A stretch of DNA of 64,000 nucleotides. Source: Dethiosulfatarculus sandiegensis (lineage in GTDB: Bacteria; Desulfobacterota; Desulfarculia; Desulfarculales; Desulfarculaceae). The first letter of the stretch is position 1, and each line of letters starts with the position of its first letter. Both the position numbers and the translations under genes were made by a program. The stretch is taken from assembly GCF_000931935.2 (NCBI RefSeq), contig NZ_AZAC01000056.1, forward strand, positions 1 through 64,000, given 5' to 3'. Under the pieces are notes generated by a model. It ran no database searches. It was not told the origin of the DNA and saw only the letters and a list, made by a program, of their open reading frames with translations. Shown piece by piece: positions 50,849-59,789 of this stretch.

Positions 50849-52108
50849 ATGTTTAATTTCATTAAATGGATTAGTTTAATTGCTAGTACCGCTTGCCTTA
50901 CGGTTTTTTGTGTTAATGATGCAATCAGTCAGCAATATAATTTGCAAAAAGAATGTGTTTCTTTATATGAGAAAAGGGATTTCGTAAAATCTTTGAAAAA
51001 GTGTCAACGGCTTTTGAAGCTAATGCCAAATAGTTGTGTTGCTCATGAATATATAATTCGGAATGTGTTTGAAATGGGGAATCAAAGTTTTGCAAGAGAA
51101 ATTTTTGTTAGTGCTTATAATTCTAAAGGCAAAAGGTGTCCGCAATTTAAAAGATTAGGAAATGATATTGGTGCGATAATACCCGACACGTTTCCAACTC
51201 TAATGTCCGATACTTCTCCAACTCAAAGTAAAGTAGTTAATTGCTTAAATAGTAATATTACAGTAAAGGGATCATTTGAACGTTCTTTGAATAAAACTAT
51301 AGGTGTTGTAAAAATAAATTTTAAACGAGAAAATGATGATTATATTGAAATAGTTTATTGGATTGAAAAATTACCTATGCTTTTACTTGAAAAGAATATG
51401 CCAATACAAGTTATTGTTAATAATGTACAGGAGTCGTTTGGTGGATATAATTGTCAATTTGTATCTTTTGGTCGAGATACAAAACTAAAATTGGCTGTCA
51501 GAGCTAAGGCGAAGGAAAAAAAGTACTTACAAGAGTTGAGTAAAGTTTCAAAGAAAAATTTGAAGGAATATGCTCGGATATATGGAAAGCTAGTAGATTT
51601 GTTTCCAGATAATAAAATTTATCTTGAGAAGCAGAAGAAGTATTCGAGAAAGTGGATATTATATCAGGAAAAAATTAAAAAGAAACGTATTGCCTTAATT
51701 GAAGAAGCTGAAAAAGATCAAAAGAAAAAAAGAAGAGAAGAATTTACGGGGTTTGTCAAAAGAACCGAATTATTGGGTGTGAAGTTTCTAGTTTTAAATT
51801 GGAAGTGGTATGCACCTGAAGATTCTCGTTGGGTTAGAGTTGTCGGTCAAGTTTATAATTTTTCAAGGACTAGAATTAAAGACACAAGAGTTATTGTTTC
51901 TTTTTATGATAGCAATAATAGATTTATTGATACATATAGTGGAATGTTAATTTATAATCCAATAATGCCATCTCAAACTTCTCCATTCAAAGTTTTAGCA
52001 CCATATAATCCTCTAATGCATAAGGCTGTACTCACCTTTGCTACCCAGAGTGGTAAGGTTATAACCTCAACTGTTTGTCCTGAAAAATATATTAATTTTT
52101 TAGAGTAG
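50849..52108 (+). CDS. Secreted AT-rich FxLYD-like protein, 419 aa
   Basis: Unknown protein with a signal peptide (FIKWISLIASTACLTVFCVNDA), a short TPR-like segment (RDFVKSLKKCQRLLKLMPNS), a charged, likely coiled-coil middle (EYARIYGKLVDLFPDN, then KKKRIALIEEAEKDQKKKRREE), and a C-terminal FxLYD-like beta domain (VVGQVYNFSRTRIKDTRVIVSFYDSNNRF). Its codons are strongly A/T-ending (many TTT, AAT, ATA), in contrast to all neighbours. With the adjacent tRNA this suggests horizontal acquisition. A GCGGGGG precedes the ATG. Confidence 0.75.
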   Translation: MFNFIKWISLIASTACLTVFCVNDAISQQYNLQKECVSLYEKRDFVKSLKKCQRLLKLMPNSCVAHEYIIRNVFEMGNQSFAREIFVSAYNSKGKRCPQFKRLGNDIGAIIPDTFPTLMSDTSPTQSKVVNCLNSNITVKGSFERSLNKTIGVVKINFKRENDDYIEIVYWIEKLPMLLLEKNMPIQVIVNNVQESFGGYNCQFVSFGRDTKLKLAVRAKAKEKKYLQELSKVSKKNLKEYARIYGKLVDLFPDNKIYLEKQKKYSRKWILYQEKIKKKRIALIEEAEKDQKKKRREEFTGFVKRTELLGVKFLVLNWKWYAPEDSRWVRVVGQVYNFSRTRIKDTRVIVSFYDSNNRFIDTYSGMLIYNPIMPSQTSPFKVLAPYNPLMHKAVLTFATQSGKVITSTVCPEKYINFLE

Positions 52109-52386
52109 TTGGTGGTTTGTATGCATTATACTAATTTTTTAAAAGAGGATTAAATGTCTAGTTGTCTTGTGAATTGTACACCATAACAGATTTTCTCAGC
52201 ACAATTTCCGAAATGTTGCTAGTAGCGATGTCTTAAAAATTTGAAATAGCCTATTACTAATTTTTGAGTAGATATTTTTTGGTATGATTGGGTTTTAGGA
52301 TAACTGTTTGAAATATTTTGATAATTATATAATTATTTTATTTTTATTAACATGCCATGTTAATCAAAACTTGACTTAGGGGAGTC

Positions 52387-52734
52387 TTGCGCATATGTTT
52401 TAAGACAAAGAAGCTACAAAAGGAGTGCTCACACAAAAAAGTAATGATCAAATGCTATGGCAAGATGGCCACAAAACTGGCCCAAAGGCTTAGCGAATTG
52501 AGCGCGGCAGACTCATTGCAAGACATTTTTTACCTTCCGCCACCACGGTTACATGAACTAACAGGCAACCTTGCCGGACAATTTTCAGTGGATTTGGACT
52601 ATCCGTATCGTCTGCTTTTTGTCCCGGCCCATGACCCTGTGCCTGAATTGGGGGACGGAGGGATTGATCGAAGTCAGGTAACAGAAATAGAGATCATCAA
52701 AATTGAGAATACGCACAAGGGAGGCAGGTCATGA
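52387..52734 (+). CDS. HigB/RelE-type toxin, 115 aa
   Basis: ParE/RelE-superfamily mRNA-interferase-like toxin of the HigB group. Family features include FKTKKLQKEC near the N-terminus, ATKLAQRLSELSAADSLQDI, RLHELTGNLAGQFSVDLDYPYRLLF, and EIEIIKIENTHKG. TTG start: a GGGGAG lies only about three bases upstream, so initiation context is odd. Overlaps the antitoxin gene by 4 nt (ATGA), toxin first, as is usual for higBA. Confidence 0.8.
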   Translation: MRICFKTKKLQKECSHKKVMIKCYGKMATKLAQRLSELSAADSLQDIFYLPPPRLHELTGNLAGQFSVDLDYPYRLLFVPAHDPVPELGDGGIDRSQVTEIEIIKIENTHKGGRS

Positions 52735-53810
52735 GGGCCAAAATGCAATATGCCTATGAGCCTGATTATGCAGTGCCTCCAGGGCAAACCCTTTTGGAGG
52801 TCATGGAGTCCCTGGATTTAACACAAAAGGAGATGGCGGCAAGGACCGGCTTGACTGTGCAGTCTCTGAATCGCATCATCAAGGGTCGACAGCCCATCAG
52901 CTATGAGACCGCGGCCCGCCTGGAGTTGGTAACCAAGGTCCCGGCAGGGTTTTGGAATAATCTGGAAGCCCAATACCAGGAGCAGATGGCCAGACTTGAT
53001 GAGCGCGAACGCATGGAAGCCGAATTGGGTTGGTTAAAGGATATCCCGGTTAAGGAGCTTTGTGATCGAAAAGTTATTCCTTACAGCAAGGACAGGGTTG
53101 CACAGCTCAGGGAAGTTTTATCTTTTTTTAGTGTTTCCAGTGTGGATGCCTGGAAAGAGGTTTGGGGTGCACCAAAAGTAGCCGCCAGGCGTTCAGCCTG
53201 TTTTGAAACTCGACCCGGTCCGGCTTCGGTCTGGATTCGCTTGGGTGAACTACAGGCAGCTAAAATTGAATGTCGGCCTTATGATAAAGAATGCTTTAAG
53301 GCCTCCTTAGAGGCAATTCGCAATCTTACTCGTAAGGAACCCGAAGATTTTCTACCTAAAATGAGAGACCTTTGTGCTGTGGCCGGGGTGGCTTTGGCCT
53401 TGGTGCCTGAAATGAAAAAAGTCCCCTGGAACGGGGCGACCAAGTGGTTACACTCTGAAAAAGCAATGATTTTGCTCTCCCTGCGCGGCAAGGGTGAGGA
53501 TATATTCTGGTTTTCTTTTTTCCACGAGGCCGGGCATGTGCTGAAAGACAATAAGAAGGACTTGCTGATTAACACGGGCAATCCCCAAGATGACCCCCGA
53601 GAGCAGAGGGCCGATGATTTTGCAGCGGAATTTTTAATCCCCAAAAAAAACAATCCTGCGATTAAAGCCGTTAGAACAAAGAACGAGGTTCGTCTTTTGG
53701 CTGAAAAACTTGGGGTGTCTTCCGGTATTGTAGCCGGTCGTTACAGACATCTGACCAAGAAGTGGAGTTGGTTCAAAGGGGAAACCAGAACCTTTAAATG
53801 GGCTGAATGA
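52731..53810 (+). CDS. HigA-type antitoxin fused to ImmA/IrrE metallopeptidase, 359 aa
   Basis: Residues ~15-100 are an XRE helix-turn-helix of the HigA class (TLLEVMESLDLTQKEMAARTGLTVQSLNRIIKGRQPI). Residues ~200-340 are an ImmA/IrrE (DUF955) zinc peptidase with HEAGHVLKDN and a downstream acidic EQRADDFAAEFLIP. The fusion could let the antitoxin cleave itself or a partner. Coupled to the upstream toxin. Composition is closer to the host than that of the FxLYD gene. Confidence 0.88.
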   Translation: MRAKMQYAYEPDYAVPPGQTLLEVMESLDLTQKEMAARTGLTVQSLNRIIKGRQPISYETAARLELVTKVPAGFWNNLEAQYQEQMARLDERERMEAELGWLKDIPVKELCDRKVIPYSKDRVAQLREVLSFFSVSSVDAWKEVWGAPKVAARRSACFETRPGPASVWIRLGELQAAKIECRPYDKECFKASLEAIRNLTRKEPEDFLPKMRDLCAVAGVALALVPEMKKVPWNGATKWLHSEKAMILLSLRGKGEDIFWFSFFHEAGHVLKDNKKDLLINTGNPQDDPREQRADDFAAEFLIPKKNNPAIKAVRTKNEVRLLAEKLGVSSGIVAGRYRHLTKKWSWFKGETRTFKWAE

Positions 53811-54100
53811 TAGTAATCTCGGCCTTGGTTAAATTGTTCTGACACTGTCCTTTTTGGGCTATTCGCCTATGCCATGGCCCTTCTGGGGGGCCTTTTTTAG
53901 GGTGCAGACAATGGCACCATCATCAGGCAGGTTGGCCTTATTTCCATGCAGTCGGGTGGAAAGCCCATCACCCGTTTTTGGTTGAACTCTGGTTGACGGG
54001 ATATGGCCACTAATTCACAGGTAAATTCGTCCAGCTCCGGGGCCGAGCAAGCTTAGCCGCACCTCCAGGTCGAGCGCCGGCCATGGCATTGCCGGGTGTA

Positions 54101-54544
54101 TCACTCCGCGCTTTCATTCAGTTTCACCGTGTCGCCCACCCGCAGCCCCAAGGCCTTGGCCTGACCAGCGGCTATCTCCGCCACCAGGTCCACCGGGCCG
54201 GGGGAGCGCAACAGGTTTTTGTCCCTGCAGTTGGGAGGCACATTGCGCGATATGCTTTTAACTCGTCCATCCAGACACCAAACGATATCCAACCCAAAAG
54301 CCATGCCCCGCATGTGAAAACATTTGGGCTCGGGTTTGACATAGACAAACACCATGGCCCGGTCCGGCTCCAGCTTACTGCGTCCCAGAAGTCCGCGTGT
54401 CCGCTGGGCCTTGCTGCGGGCCGTTTCCGCTTCAAACCGCGCCACACCCACCCGCAGGACTGAGTCTGTCCGGGGTTCATCTCCGCAACCCGCCAGCAGC
54501 ACCGCAACCAGGGCCATAAGGGCTATGTTAAGGTATCTGGGCAT
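54101..54544 (-). CDS. DUF192 lipoprotein, 147 aa
   Basis: Lipoprotein signal with lipobox LLAGC (Cys20) and a DUF192 domain: QRTRGLLGRSKLEPDRAMVFVY, CFHMRGMAFGLDIVWCLDG and the C-terminal GQAKALGLRVGDTVKL. Family members are small, often periplasmic proteins of unknown function with a beta fold. The 290-bp gap between this gene and the toxin-antitoxin pair shows no gene that I could support. Confidence 0.85.
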   Translation of the reverse strand: MPRYLNIALMALVAVLLAGCGDEPRTDSVLRVGVARFEAETARSKAQRTRGLLGRSKLEPDRAMVFVYVKPEPKCFHMRGMAFGLDIVWCLDGRVKSISRNVPPNCRDKNLLRSPGPVDLVAEIAAGQAKALGLRVGDTVKLNESAE

Positions 54545-54772
54545 TTGTGATGTTTATACTTCCTTGCGGTGGATATTAGCAGGTTTCAATCTTCAGGAAT
54601 AAACCAATATCGCATTTAGAGCCTGGCTATGTTTTGCTTTGTCATGAGCCGTTGCTTGCAGGGGTGGTTATAACCTGTTTGGCTTGGATTTGGTTGATAA
54701 AAGCAATCGGCTCTGTTTTTTAGGTTGCTTAGGGGCCTGCGAAGCGCCGCCTGCTTTCCCGGCGGGAAAGGC

Positions 54773-54801
54773 TTGACAGAATATGGGAAGAATAGTATTT
54801 A
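54773..54801 (+). promoter_or_regulatory. Candidate sigma-70 promoter for AraC-type regulator
   Basis: Perfect TTGACA (54773-54778), 17-bp spacer, TATTTA (54796-54801; 3/6 to the -10 consensus), in a locally AT-rich stretch about 160 bp upstream of the regulator. No other element was recognised in the 54545-54963 gap. Confidence 0.4.
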
Positions 54802-54963
54802 ATATTTTGTATAAAATTAGGAATTCTAAACTAAATATGTACATTTTAAATATAAGACTTTGAGACTGGGAAGTTCCTCAGACAAGCGGAACGTTTTTTT
54901 CTCAGTTTCCCCTTTCCCCAAATGGCTGATTTTTTGTGAATCAGGCCAGTGGTCAAGCAAGCC

Positions 54964-55995
54964 ATGTTGATGCAGTTAAAAGATATCTCCTCCGGGGCCG
55001 CATCGGCGGTGGATTTTGGGAGCCGGTCTTCCAATCAGGGGGCGCTCGGCCAGGTTTCTTCCATTTCCTTGCCCGCGGAACTGGGAGAGGGGTATGTGCG
55101 GGTCATTTCTCCCCGTCAGGGCATGTTGCTCGTCATGGAGAATTATCGGCTCAAAAAGAGCATGCGCATGGTTAACACAGACACAACCCTTCCCATGGGC
55201 TTTTCCTTTTGCCTTTCCGGACGGATGCGTTGGAGTATTTCCGGGGTTAACCAAAAATTCAGCACCCAAGGCGGACAGTGCGACCTGGTCTTTACCAGAA
55301 AGAGCGCCGGTGAAACCCAATATCTGGCCGATGAACCCATCGTAATGCTGAATATCCTGCTATGCCCCAGCCTTTTGCAAAGTTTTTCCGACAAGTCATT
55401 TGAGGGCTACCTGCAAGGCGAGCTGATGCCCAGGCTGTCCCATGAAAAAGAATTCATATACACCAGAACCAGGATACCAGGGGGCCTCGGCCGCATATTT
55501 CAGCAGCTTGTGAATCGCTCTTGCCGAAACCTTTCGGATTCGCTCTTTGTTTTGGGCAAGTCCCTTGAGCTGGTCTCTTTTCAGATGGAACAGTTGGATG
55601 ACGCGCCCCAAAGCGGCGCGCCCCTTTCTTTTGAGTCGGATATGGTCTTGCAGGCCAAGGCGATATTAGATTCCCATATGCAAGAGCCGCCCACCCTGGC
55701 CGGTTTGGCCCGCATGCTCGGCACCAACCAGACCAAGCTTAAGAAAACTTTTGCCGCCCAGTGCGGCACCACTGTCTACGGTTATTTGACTGCCTGCCGC
55801 ATGGAACGGGCCTGTGAACTTCTGGCCGATGATAACTTCACCATGGCCCGCATCGCCTCTGAGCTGGGTTTTGCCGAGCGCACTCATTTTTCCCGGGCCT
55901 TTTCCCGTTATTTCGGCATGCCGCCTTCCCAGTACCGCCTCAATCTGATCCAAGGCCGAGAAGCCGCGTGGTTGGAACAGGCAAAGGCCCGCTAG
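54964..55995 (+). CDS. AraC-family regulator (PchR-like), ~343 aa
   Basis: C-terminal tandem helix-turn-helix of AraC/XylS (LAGLARMLGTNQTKLKKTFAAQCGTTVYGYLTACRMERACELL and IASELGFAERTHFSRAFSRYFGMPPSQYR). The N-terminal sensor has FSFCLSGRMRW and CDLVFTRKSAGETQYLADEP, resembling PchR-type regulators that respond to a siderophore or metal complex and control TonB-receptor genes. A TonB receptor with an operator-like repeat lies just downstream. ATG 54964 chosen; GTG 54949 is possible. No strong ribosome-binding site. Confidence 0.85.
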   Translation: MLMQLKDISSGAASAVDFGSRSSNQGALGQVSSISLPAELGEGYVRVISPRQGMLLVMENYRLKKSMRMVNTDTTLPMGFSFCLSGRMRWSISGVNQKFSTQGGQCDLVFTRKSAGETQYLADEPIVMLNILLCPSLLQSFSDKSFEGYLQGELMPRLSHEKEFIYTRTRIPGGLGRIFQQLVNRSCRNLSDSLFVLGKSLELVSFQMEQLDDAPQSGAPLSFESDMVLQAKAILDSHMQEPPTLAGLARMLGTNQTKLKKTFAAQCGTTVYGYLTACRMERACELLADDNFTMARIASELGFAERTHFSRAFSRYFGMPPSQYRLNLIQGREAAWLEQAKAR

Positions 55996-56125
55996 CCTGG
56001 ACACCCGCCCGGCTTGTCTGCTTTCGGCAAGTTATTTATCGATAAATCCCCGCCCAATTCAGATAAGGGCCGGTGCACACCATAGCCAACCCTCCCAAAA
56101 GTTAACTCAAAACAACAATAAAGAC

Positions 56126-56159
56126 CTTTTGGGGTACCCAATAAACCCTTTGGGGTACC
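56126..56159 (+). promoter_or_regulatory. 21-bp-spaced direct repeat, probable AraC-regulator operator
   Basis: CTTTTGGGGTACC (56126-56138) and CCTTTGGGGTACC (56147-56159) are direct repeats 21 bp apart, two helical turns, as expected for AraC/PchR half-sites. A -10-like TAGAAT lies at 56181-56186 without a good -35, consistent with an activator-dependent promoter for the TonB receptor gene. Confidence 0.6.
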
Positions 56160-56233
56160 TGTCGCTTGCCGCCCTTCTGATAGAATCGGCTTTCATTTTA
56201 AGAATCCAAAATAAAGTTTGGGGTGCATGATTT

Positions 56234-58342
56234 ATGAAAAAAATAGTCATGATTATAATGGGTTTGGCGGTTATGTCCCTTGCAGGCGCTGCCGTCTGCC
56301 TGGCGGAGCCGGCTAAGCGGGATCAGGCAAAAGCCAAAAAGCTGCTCGGTGATGTCACGGTTACCGCCGGAAAAGTCGAGTCTAATATTGGTGAATTACC
56401 TCAGAGCATCACGGTATTGACCGGCAAGGAGATCGAGCAAGCCGACATAAGGAACATGAGGGAGTTGACTCAGTTCACGCCCAATGTCTACATGGCCAAA
56501 TCGACCTCCGAGAACATGATCAATATCAGGGGCATCACCGCCTTTGACACCTCCATCTATTCACCGACCGCAGTTTATGTGGATGATCTGCTGGTGCCGT
56601 TGCACTATGCCCACAACCTGGATCTGGTGGATGTGGAGCGGGTGGAGGTTTTGCGCGGCCCCCAGGGCAGCCTATACGGCGGAAACAGCCTGGCGGGCGT
56701 GATCAATGTCATCACCAGGAAGCCGGATGAGCAGGCCAGGGCCCATGTAAGCGGCGGATTGAACCTCTATCCCGATTCAGACAGCCAAAATCCGGGCTAC
56801 AGCTTGAGCGCCGGTGCGTCCGGGCCTGTGGTCAAGGACCGCCTGTACCTGGGGGTGAGCGGCCAGATAGATATAAACGACGGCTTTGTGGAGAACCTTT
56901 ACAACGATAACGACAAAGCGGGTTCGGTTGACCATAAAAACGCCCGCGCCACATTGCGCTGGACGCCTAAGAAAAATTTGGAAGTAATGCTCACCGGCGA
57001 TGTTTATAAAAACGACGACGGCATAGGGGTGTACCGTTTTGCCACCGGCCCCTACCGCACCGAGCGTCACAAGGTGCGCATGAATACTGACAACTTCCAG
57101 GTTGAAGAAGCCAACAGCCAGATTCTTCGGGTTTCCTATGCGGCTAACGCCTTTGATTTTGTATCCATCACAGGCCGCCGCGATTACAAAAACAACAACC
57201 TGCAAGACTACGACAACACTGCCGACCCCTATTATGACTGGGGCAGCACCATGGCTGATTATGACGACACCTTTTACAGCCAGGAATTCAGGCTCTCCTC
57301 CAAGGCGGGCAATTCGCCGTTCAAATGGTTGCTGGGCCTCTACGGCATGACAGAAGACTCTGAGATTTCACAGATAAATCAGGATATCCAGCAGAACGCG
57401 GTCACCACAATCGACAAAACCAACTACGCCCTGTTCGGCGAGTCCACCTACACCTTTGGCGGGCGTCTGCACCTGACCGCCGGGCTGCGCCTGGATGCCT
57501 CCAAGCTGGAAGGCAAGAAAACAGATACCGGGATAAGTATATCCGACGATTCAACTGAAAATGAGGTTTTACCTAAATTCTCGGTTAGTTACGATGTAAC
57601 AGACAATGACTCGGTCTATGCCGTTGTCTCCAGGGGCTATCTCTCCGGCGGGTACAACTACGGCATGGCCCTGGATAAGGAATCCTTTACCTATGGCCCG
57701 GAATACACCTGGAATTATGAAGTAGGGGCCAAGACCGCCTGGCTGGACCGCAAGCTGTTTTTGAATCTGGCCTTTTTCTACATTCAAATGCAGGACAAGC
57801 AGGCCTTTGACATGGTTATCACCTCCAGCGCCAATCCGGTCACCAAGGTGGAGAATGCGGCCGAGGCCCATTCCATGGGCTTTGAACTGGAACTCCAGGC
57901 CAAACCGGCTGAAGGCTGGGACATTACCGCCGGTTTCGGCCTGACCGACGCCGAGTATGACGACTGGGTCAGCACTGAGTGGAACAGCGACTACACGGCT
58001 TTGGTGAACAAGGATTACAGCGGCAAGCAGATCATCAAGGTTCCCGAATACAATGGGCATCTGGGCGTGCAATACCGCCATCCCAGCGGATTTTTCGGAC
58101 GGGCCGATCTCAACTATATCGGCGGCATGTATGTGGATTCGGATAATAAAATGTTTGAAGACCCCTATTCCCTGCTGGGGCTCAGGTTCGGTTATGAAAC
58201 CGACAGCTACAGCGTTGTCCTGTGGGGCAAAAACGTATTTGACACCGAATACAACGCGGTTGCCTATGACTGGGACGGAGCCAAGCTGGTTCAGGACGGA
58301 GACCCGGTTATGGTCGGCCTTACCTTGACCGCCAGATTTTGA
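56234..58342 (+). CDS. TonB-dependent outer-membrane receptor, 702 aa
   Basis: Signal peptide (MKKIVMIIMGLAVMSLAGAA), a TonB-box-like DVTVTAGKVE, plug domain (LPQSITVLTGKEIEQADI through VERVEVLRGPQGSLYGGNSLAGVINVITRKP) and a 22-strand-type barrel ending in the C-terminal aromatic TLTARF. The plug GPQGSLYG motif is typical of siderophore and other metallo-compound receptors. Length is normal. Downstream, after a terminator-like hairpin, comes an ECF-type importer. Ligand not inferable. Confidence 0.93.
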   Translation: MKKIVMIIMGLAVMSLAGAAVCLAEPAKRDQAKAKKLLGDVTVTAGKVESNIGELPQSITVLTGKEIEQADIRNMRELTQFTPNVYMAKSTSENMINIRGITAFDTSIYSPTAVYVDDLLVPLHYAHNLDLVDVERVEVLRGPQGSLYGGNSLAGVINVITRKPDEQARAHVSGGLNLYPDSDSQNPGYSLSAGASGPVVKDRLYLGVSGQIDINDGFVENLYNDNDKAGSVDHKNARATLRWTPKKNLEVMLTGDVYKNDDGIGVYRFATGPYRTERHKVRMNTDNFQVEEANSQILRVSYAANAFDFVSITGRRDYKNNNLQDYDNTADPYYDWGSTMADYDDTFYSQEFRLSSKAGNSPFKWLLGLYGMTEDSEISQINQDIQQNAVTTIDKTNYALFGESTYTFGGRLHLTAGLRLDASKLEGKKTDTGISISDDSTENEVLPKFSVSYDVTDNDSVYAVVSRGYLSGGYNYGMALDKESFTYGPEYTWNYEVGAKTAWLDRKLFLNLAFFYIQMQDKQAFDMVITSSANPVTKVENAAEAHSMGFELELQAKPAEGWDITAGFGLTDAEYDDWVSTEWNSDYTALVNKDYSGKQIIKVPEYNGHLGVQYRHPSGFFGRADLNYIGGMYVDSDNKMFEDPYSLLGLRFGYETDSYSVVLWGKNVFDTEYNAVAYDWDGAKLVQDGDPVMVGLTLTARF

Positions 58343-58351
58343 TCTCGGGCT

Positions 58352-58391
58352 CGGCAAGGCCCTGAAGGGCCTTGCCGTTTCCTTTTTTGGA
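58352..58391 (+). terminator. Terminator between TonB receptor and ECF genes
   Basis: Perfect CGGCAAGGCC (58352-58361) / GGCCTTGCCG (58368-58377) stem followed by tttccttttttgg. Only ~13 bp before the next start codon, so it could act as an attenuator setting a high receptor-to-importer ratio. Confidence 0.85.
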
Positions 58392-58404
58392 TAGTCGGCA
58401 AAAC

Positions 58405-59061
58405 ATGAATTCTTCACCAGCGCAAAATTTCATTCCGGCCAGTGATCACCTGGTTAAAAGCGGATGTCGCTCAGGTCTGCGTGATTGGGTGGTTTTGAGC
58501 ATCTTAAACGGCCTTTTGCTGGGCTTGAGCCATTTGATTTATTTCACCTATGTCTTTGCCGGGCCGGGTGCGGTGGTGCTCAACTTTTATCATCAGGCAG
58601 TTGAAAGCCTTTTATTGGCCAGCGTTTATCTCATGATGGCCTATGTGGCTCCCAAGCGCCGGCCTTTTACCAAAAACGCCTTTATCTGGGGCGTCATGGG
58701 GCTTTTGATGGGCTGGTGGCCCATTTTACCGGTGGCCATTCCGGCCGGGCTTCTTGCGGACCGGGTTATCCGCTGGGCCGTGCCCAAGCGCAGACACGGC
58801 TGGGTGCTTATCACTTTCGCCTTTTATGCAACCATGCTTTGCCTGGCCAATTATTGGCCGCTTTTCTTGACCAGCTTTGAGGCTGTGATCAAAAGGCTTT
58901 CCGCCATGCATCAGATTATCTCTCAGCTTGTGGCCATGCTTACCCTGCCGGTTTTGGGCTCCATGCTGGCCGCTACTTTTGGCTGCGCTCTGTTGGGCGG
59001 CTACATGGCTCAAAGGCTGATTATCAAACATTTTGCCTGGGAAGATTCAGGCTCATGCTGA
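58405..59061 (+). CDS. ECF transporter S component (MptD/Trep_Strep-like), 218 aa
   Basis: Integral membrane protein with about five to six helices (LRDWVVLSILNGLLLGLSHLIYF, AVESLLLASVYLMMAYVA, FIWGVMGLLMGWWPILPVAIPAGLLAD, WVLITFAFYATMLCLANYWPLF, QLVAMLTLPVLGSMLAATFG). It resembles the MptD family of putative ECF substrate-binding components. The gene order S-T-A with a CbiQ-like T protein strongly supports the role. ATG 58405 is chosen because the longer frame begins inside the terminator. Overlaps the T gene by 7 nt. Confidence 0.7.
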   Translation: MNSSPAQNFIPASDHLVKSGCRSGLRDWVVLSILNGLLLGLSHLIYFTYVFAGPGAVVLNFYHQAVESLLLASVYLMMAYVAPKRRPFTKNAFIWGVMGLLMGWWPILPVAIPAGLLADRVIRWAVPKRRHGWVLITFAFYATMLCLANYWPLFLTSFEAVIKRLSAMHQIISQLVAMLTLPVLGSMLAATFGCALLGGYMAQRLIIKHFAWEDSGSC

Positions 59062-59789
59062 GGCAATTCCTGCTAAGCGAAATGGATGAAACCGTCAAGG
59101 TTTGGCTGGGGATCAGCGCCGGAGCCACGGCTGTATTTTTGATCGATCCCGGCCTGCAGACAGTGGTTCTGCTGGTGTGCCTTGTACTGTGCCTTTTGGG
59201 CGGGGCAGGTAAATTCGTGCTTTGGTTTTGCCTGCTTATGGCCGGTTTGGGCCTTTTGGGTCTGGGCGTTCTCCGCCTGGTTCCGGCCTGGTCTTCATGG
59301 GTATGGTCTTTTGCCCAATTCATTATCAAATTCAGCCCCATGCTGGCCATGGCCTTTTTCCTGGGCTCCAGTTTGAACACCTCCAGGCTTTTGCGTTCCC
59401 TGGAGAGTTTAAAGGCGCCCAAGTCCCTGGTTATACCCCTTGGCGTATGCCTGCGCTTCATCCCCTCAGTGGCCGCGGAGTGCCGTCAGGTTTTTTATGG
59501 AATGCGCATGAGGGGAATCGGCATAAACCCTCAAAATCTATTGAGGCGCCCCTTTGAGTGCCTGGGTTATGTAATGGCTCCTCTTTTGGTTCGCTCCTTG
59601 ACGGTTGGTGATGAACTGGCCCGCGCAGCCGTGGCCAGGGCCATAGAGAAACCTGGGGTCAAGGCATCCTATCTGAGGGTGGGGTTAAGGCCGCTTGACG
59701 GAGTGATAACCGCAGTCTGGACCCTGGGCCTGGTTGGTCTGATTGTTTGGGATTTAAAGATATACGGCCAGGGCTTGGGTGGGGCGTGA
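59055..59789 (+). CDS. ECF transporter T component (CbiQ-like), 244 aa
   Basis: Transmembrane coupling protein. N-terminal helices, then a cytosolic coupling helix region with RLLRSLESLKAPKSLVIPLGVCLRFIPSVAAECRQVFYGMRMRGIG and VRSLTVGDELARAAVARAIEKPG, which hold the two Ala-Arg-Gly-type short motifs of EcfT. Links the S component to the ATPases. The stop overlaps the ATPase start by one base. Confidence 0.88.
   Translation: MLRQFLLSEMDETVKVWLGISAGATAVFLIDPGLQTVVLLVCLVLCLLGGAGKFVLWFCLLMAGLGLLGLGVLRLVPAWSSWVWSFAQFIIKFSPMLAMAFFLGSSLNTSRLLRSLESLKAPKSLVIPLGVCLRFIPSVAAECRQVFYGMRMRGIGINPQNLLRRPFECLGYVMAPLLVRSLTVGDELARAAVARAIEKPGVKASYLRVGLRPLDGVITAVWTLGLVGLIVWDLKIYGQGLGGA

Noticed and set aside
54028..54044. 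Possible attachment-site repeat of the tRNA-Ala 3' end (ttcgtccagctcc)
   Set aside because: Only CAGCTCC and a short TTCG are shared with the tRNA end, too little to call an att site.
53811..54100. Region after the antitoxin gene examined for an insertion sequence remnant
   Set aside because: No terminal inverted repeats or transposase fragments could be recognised.
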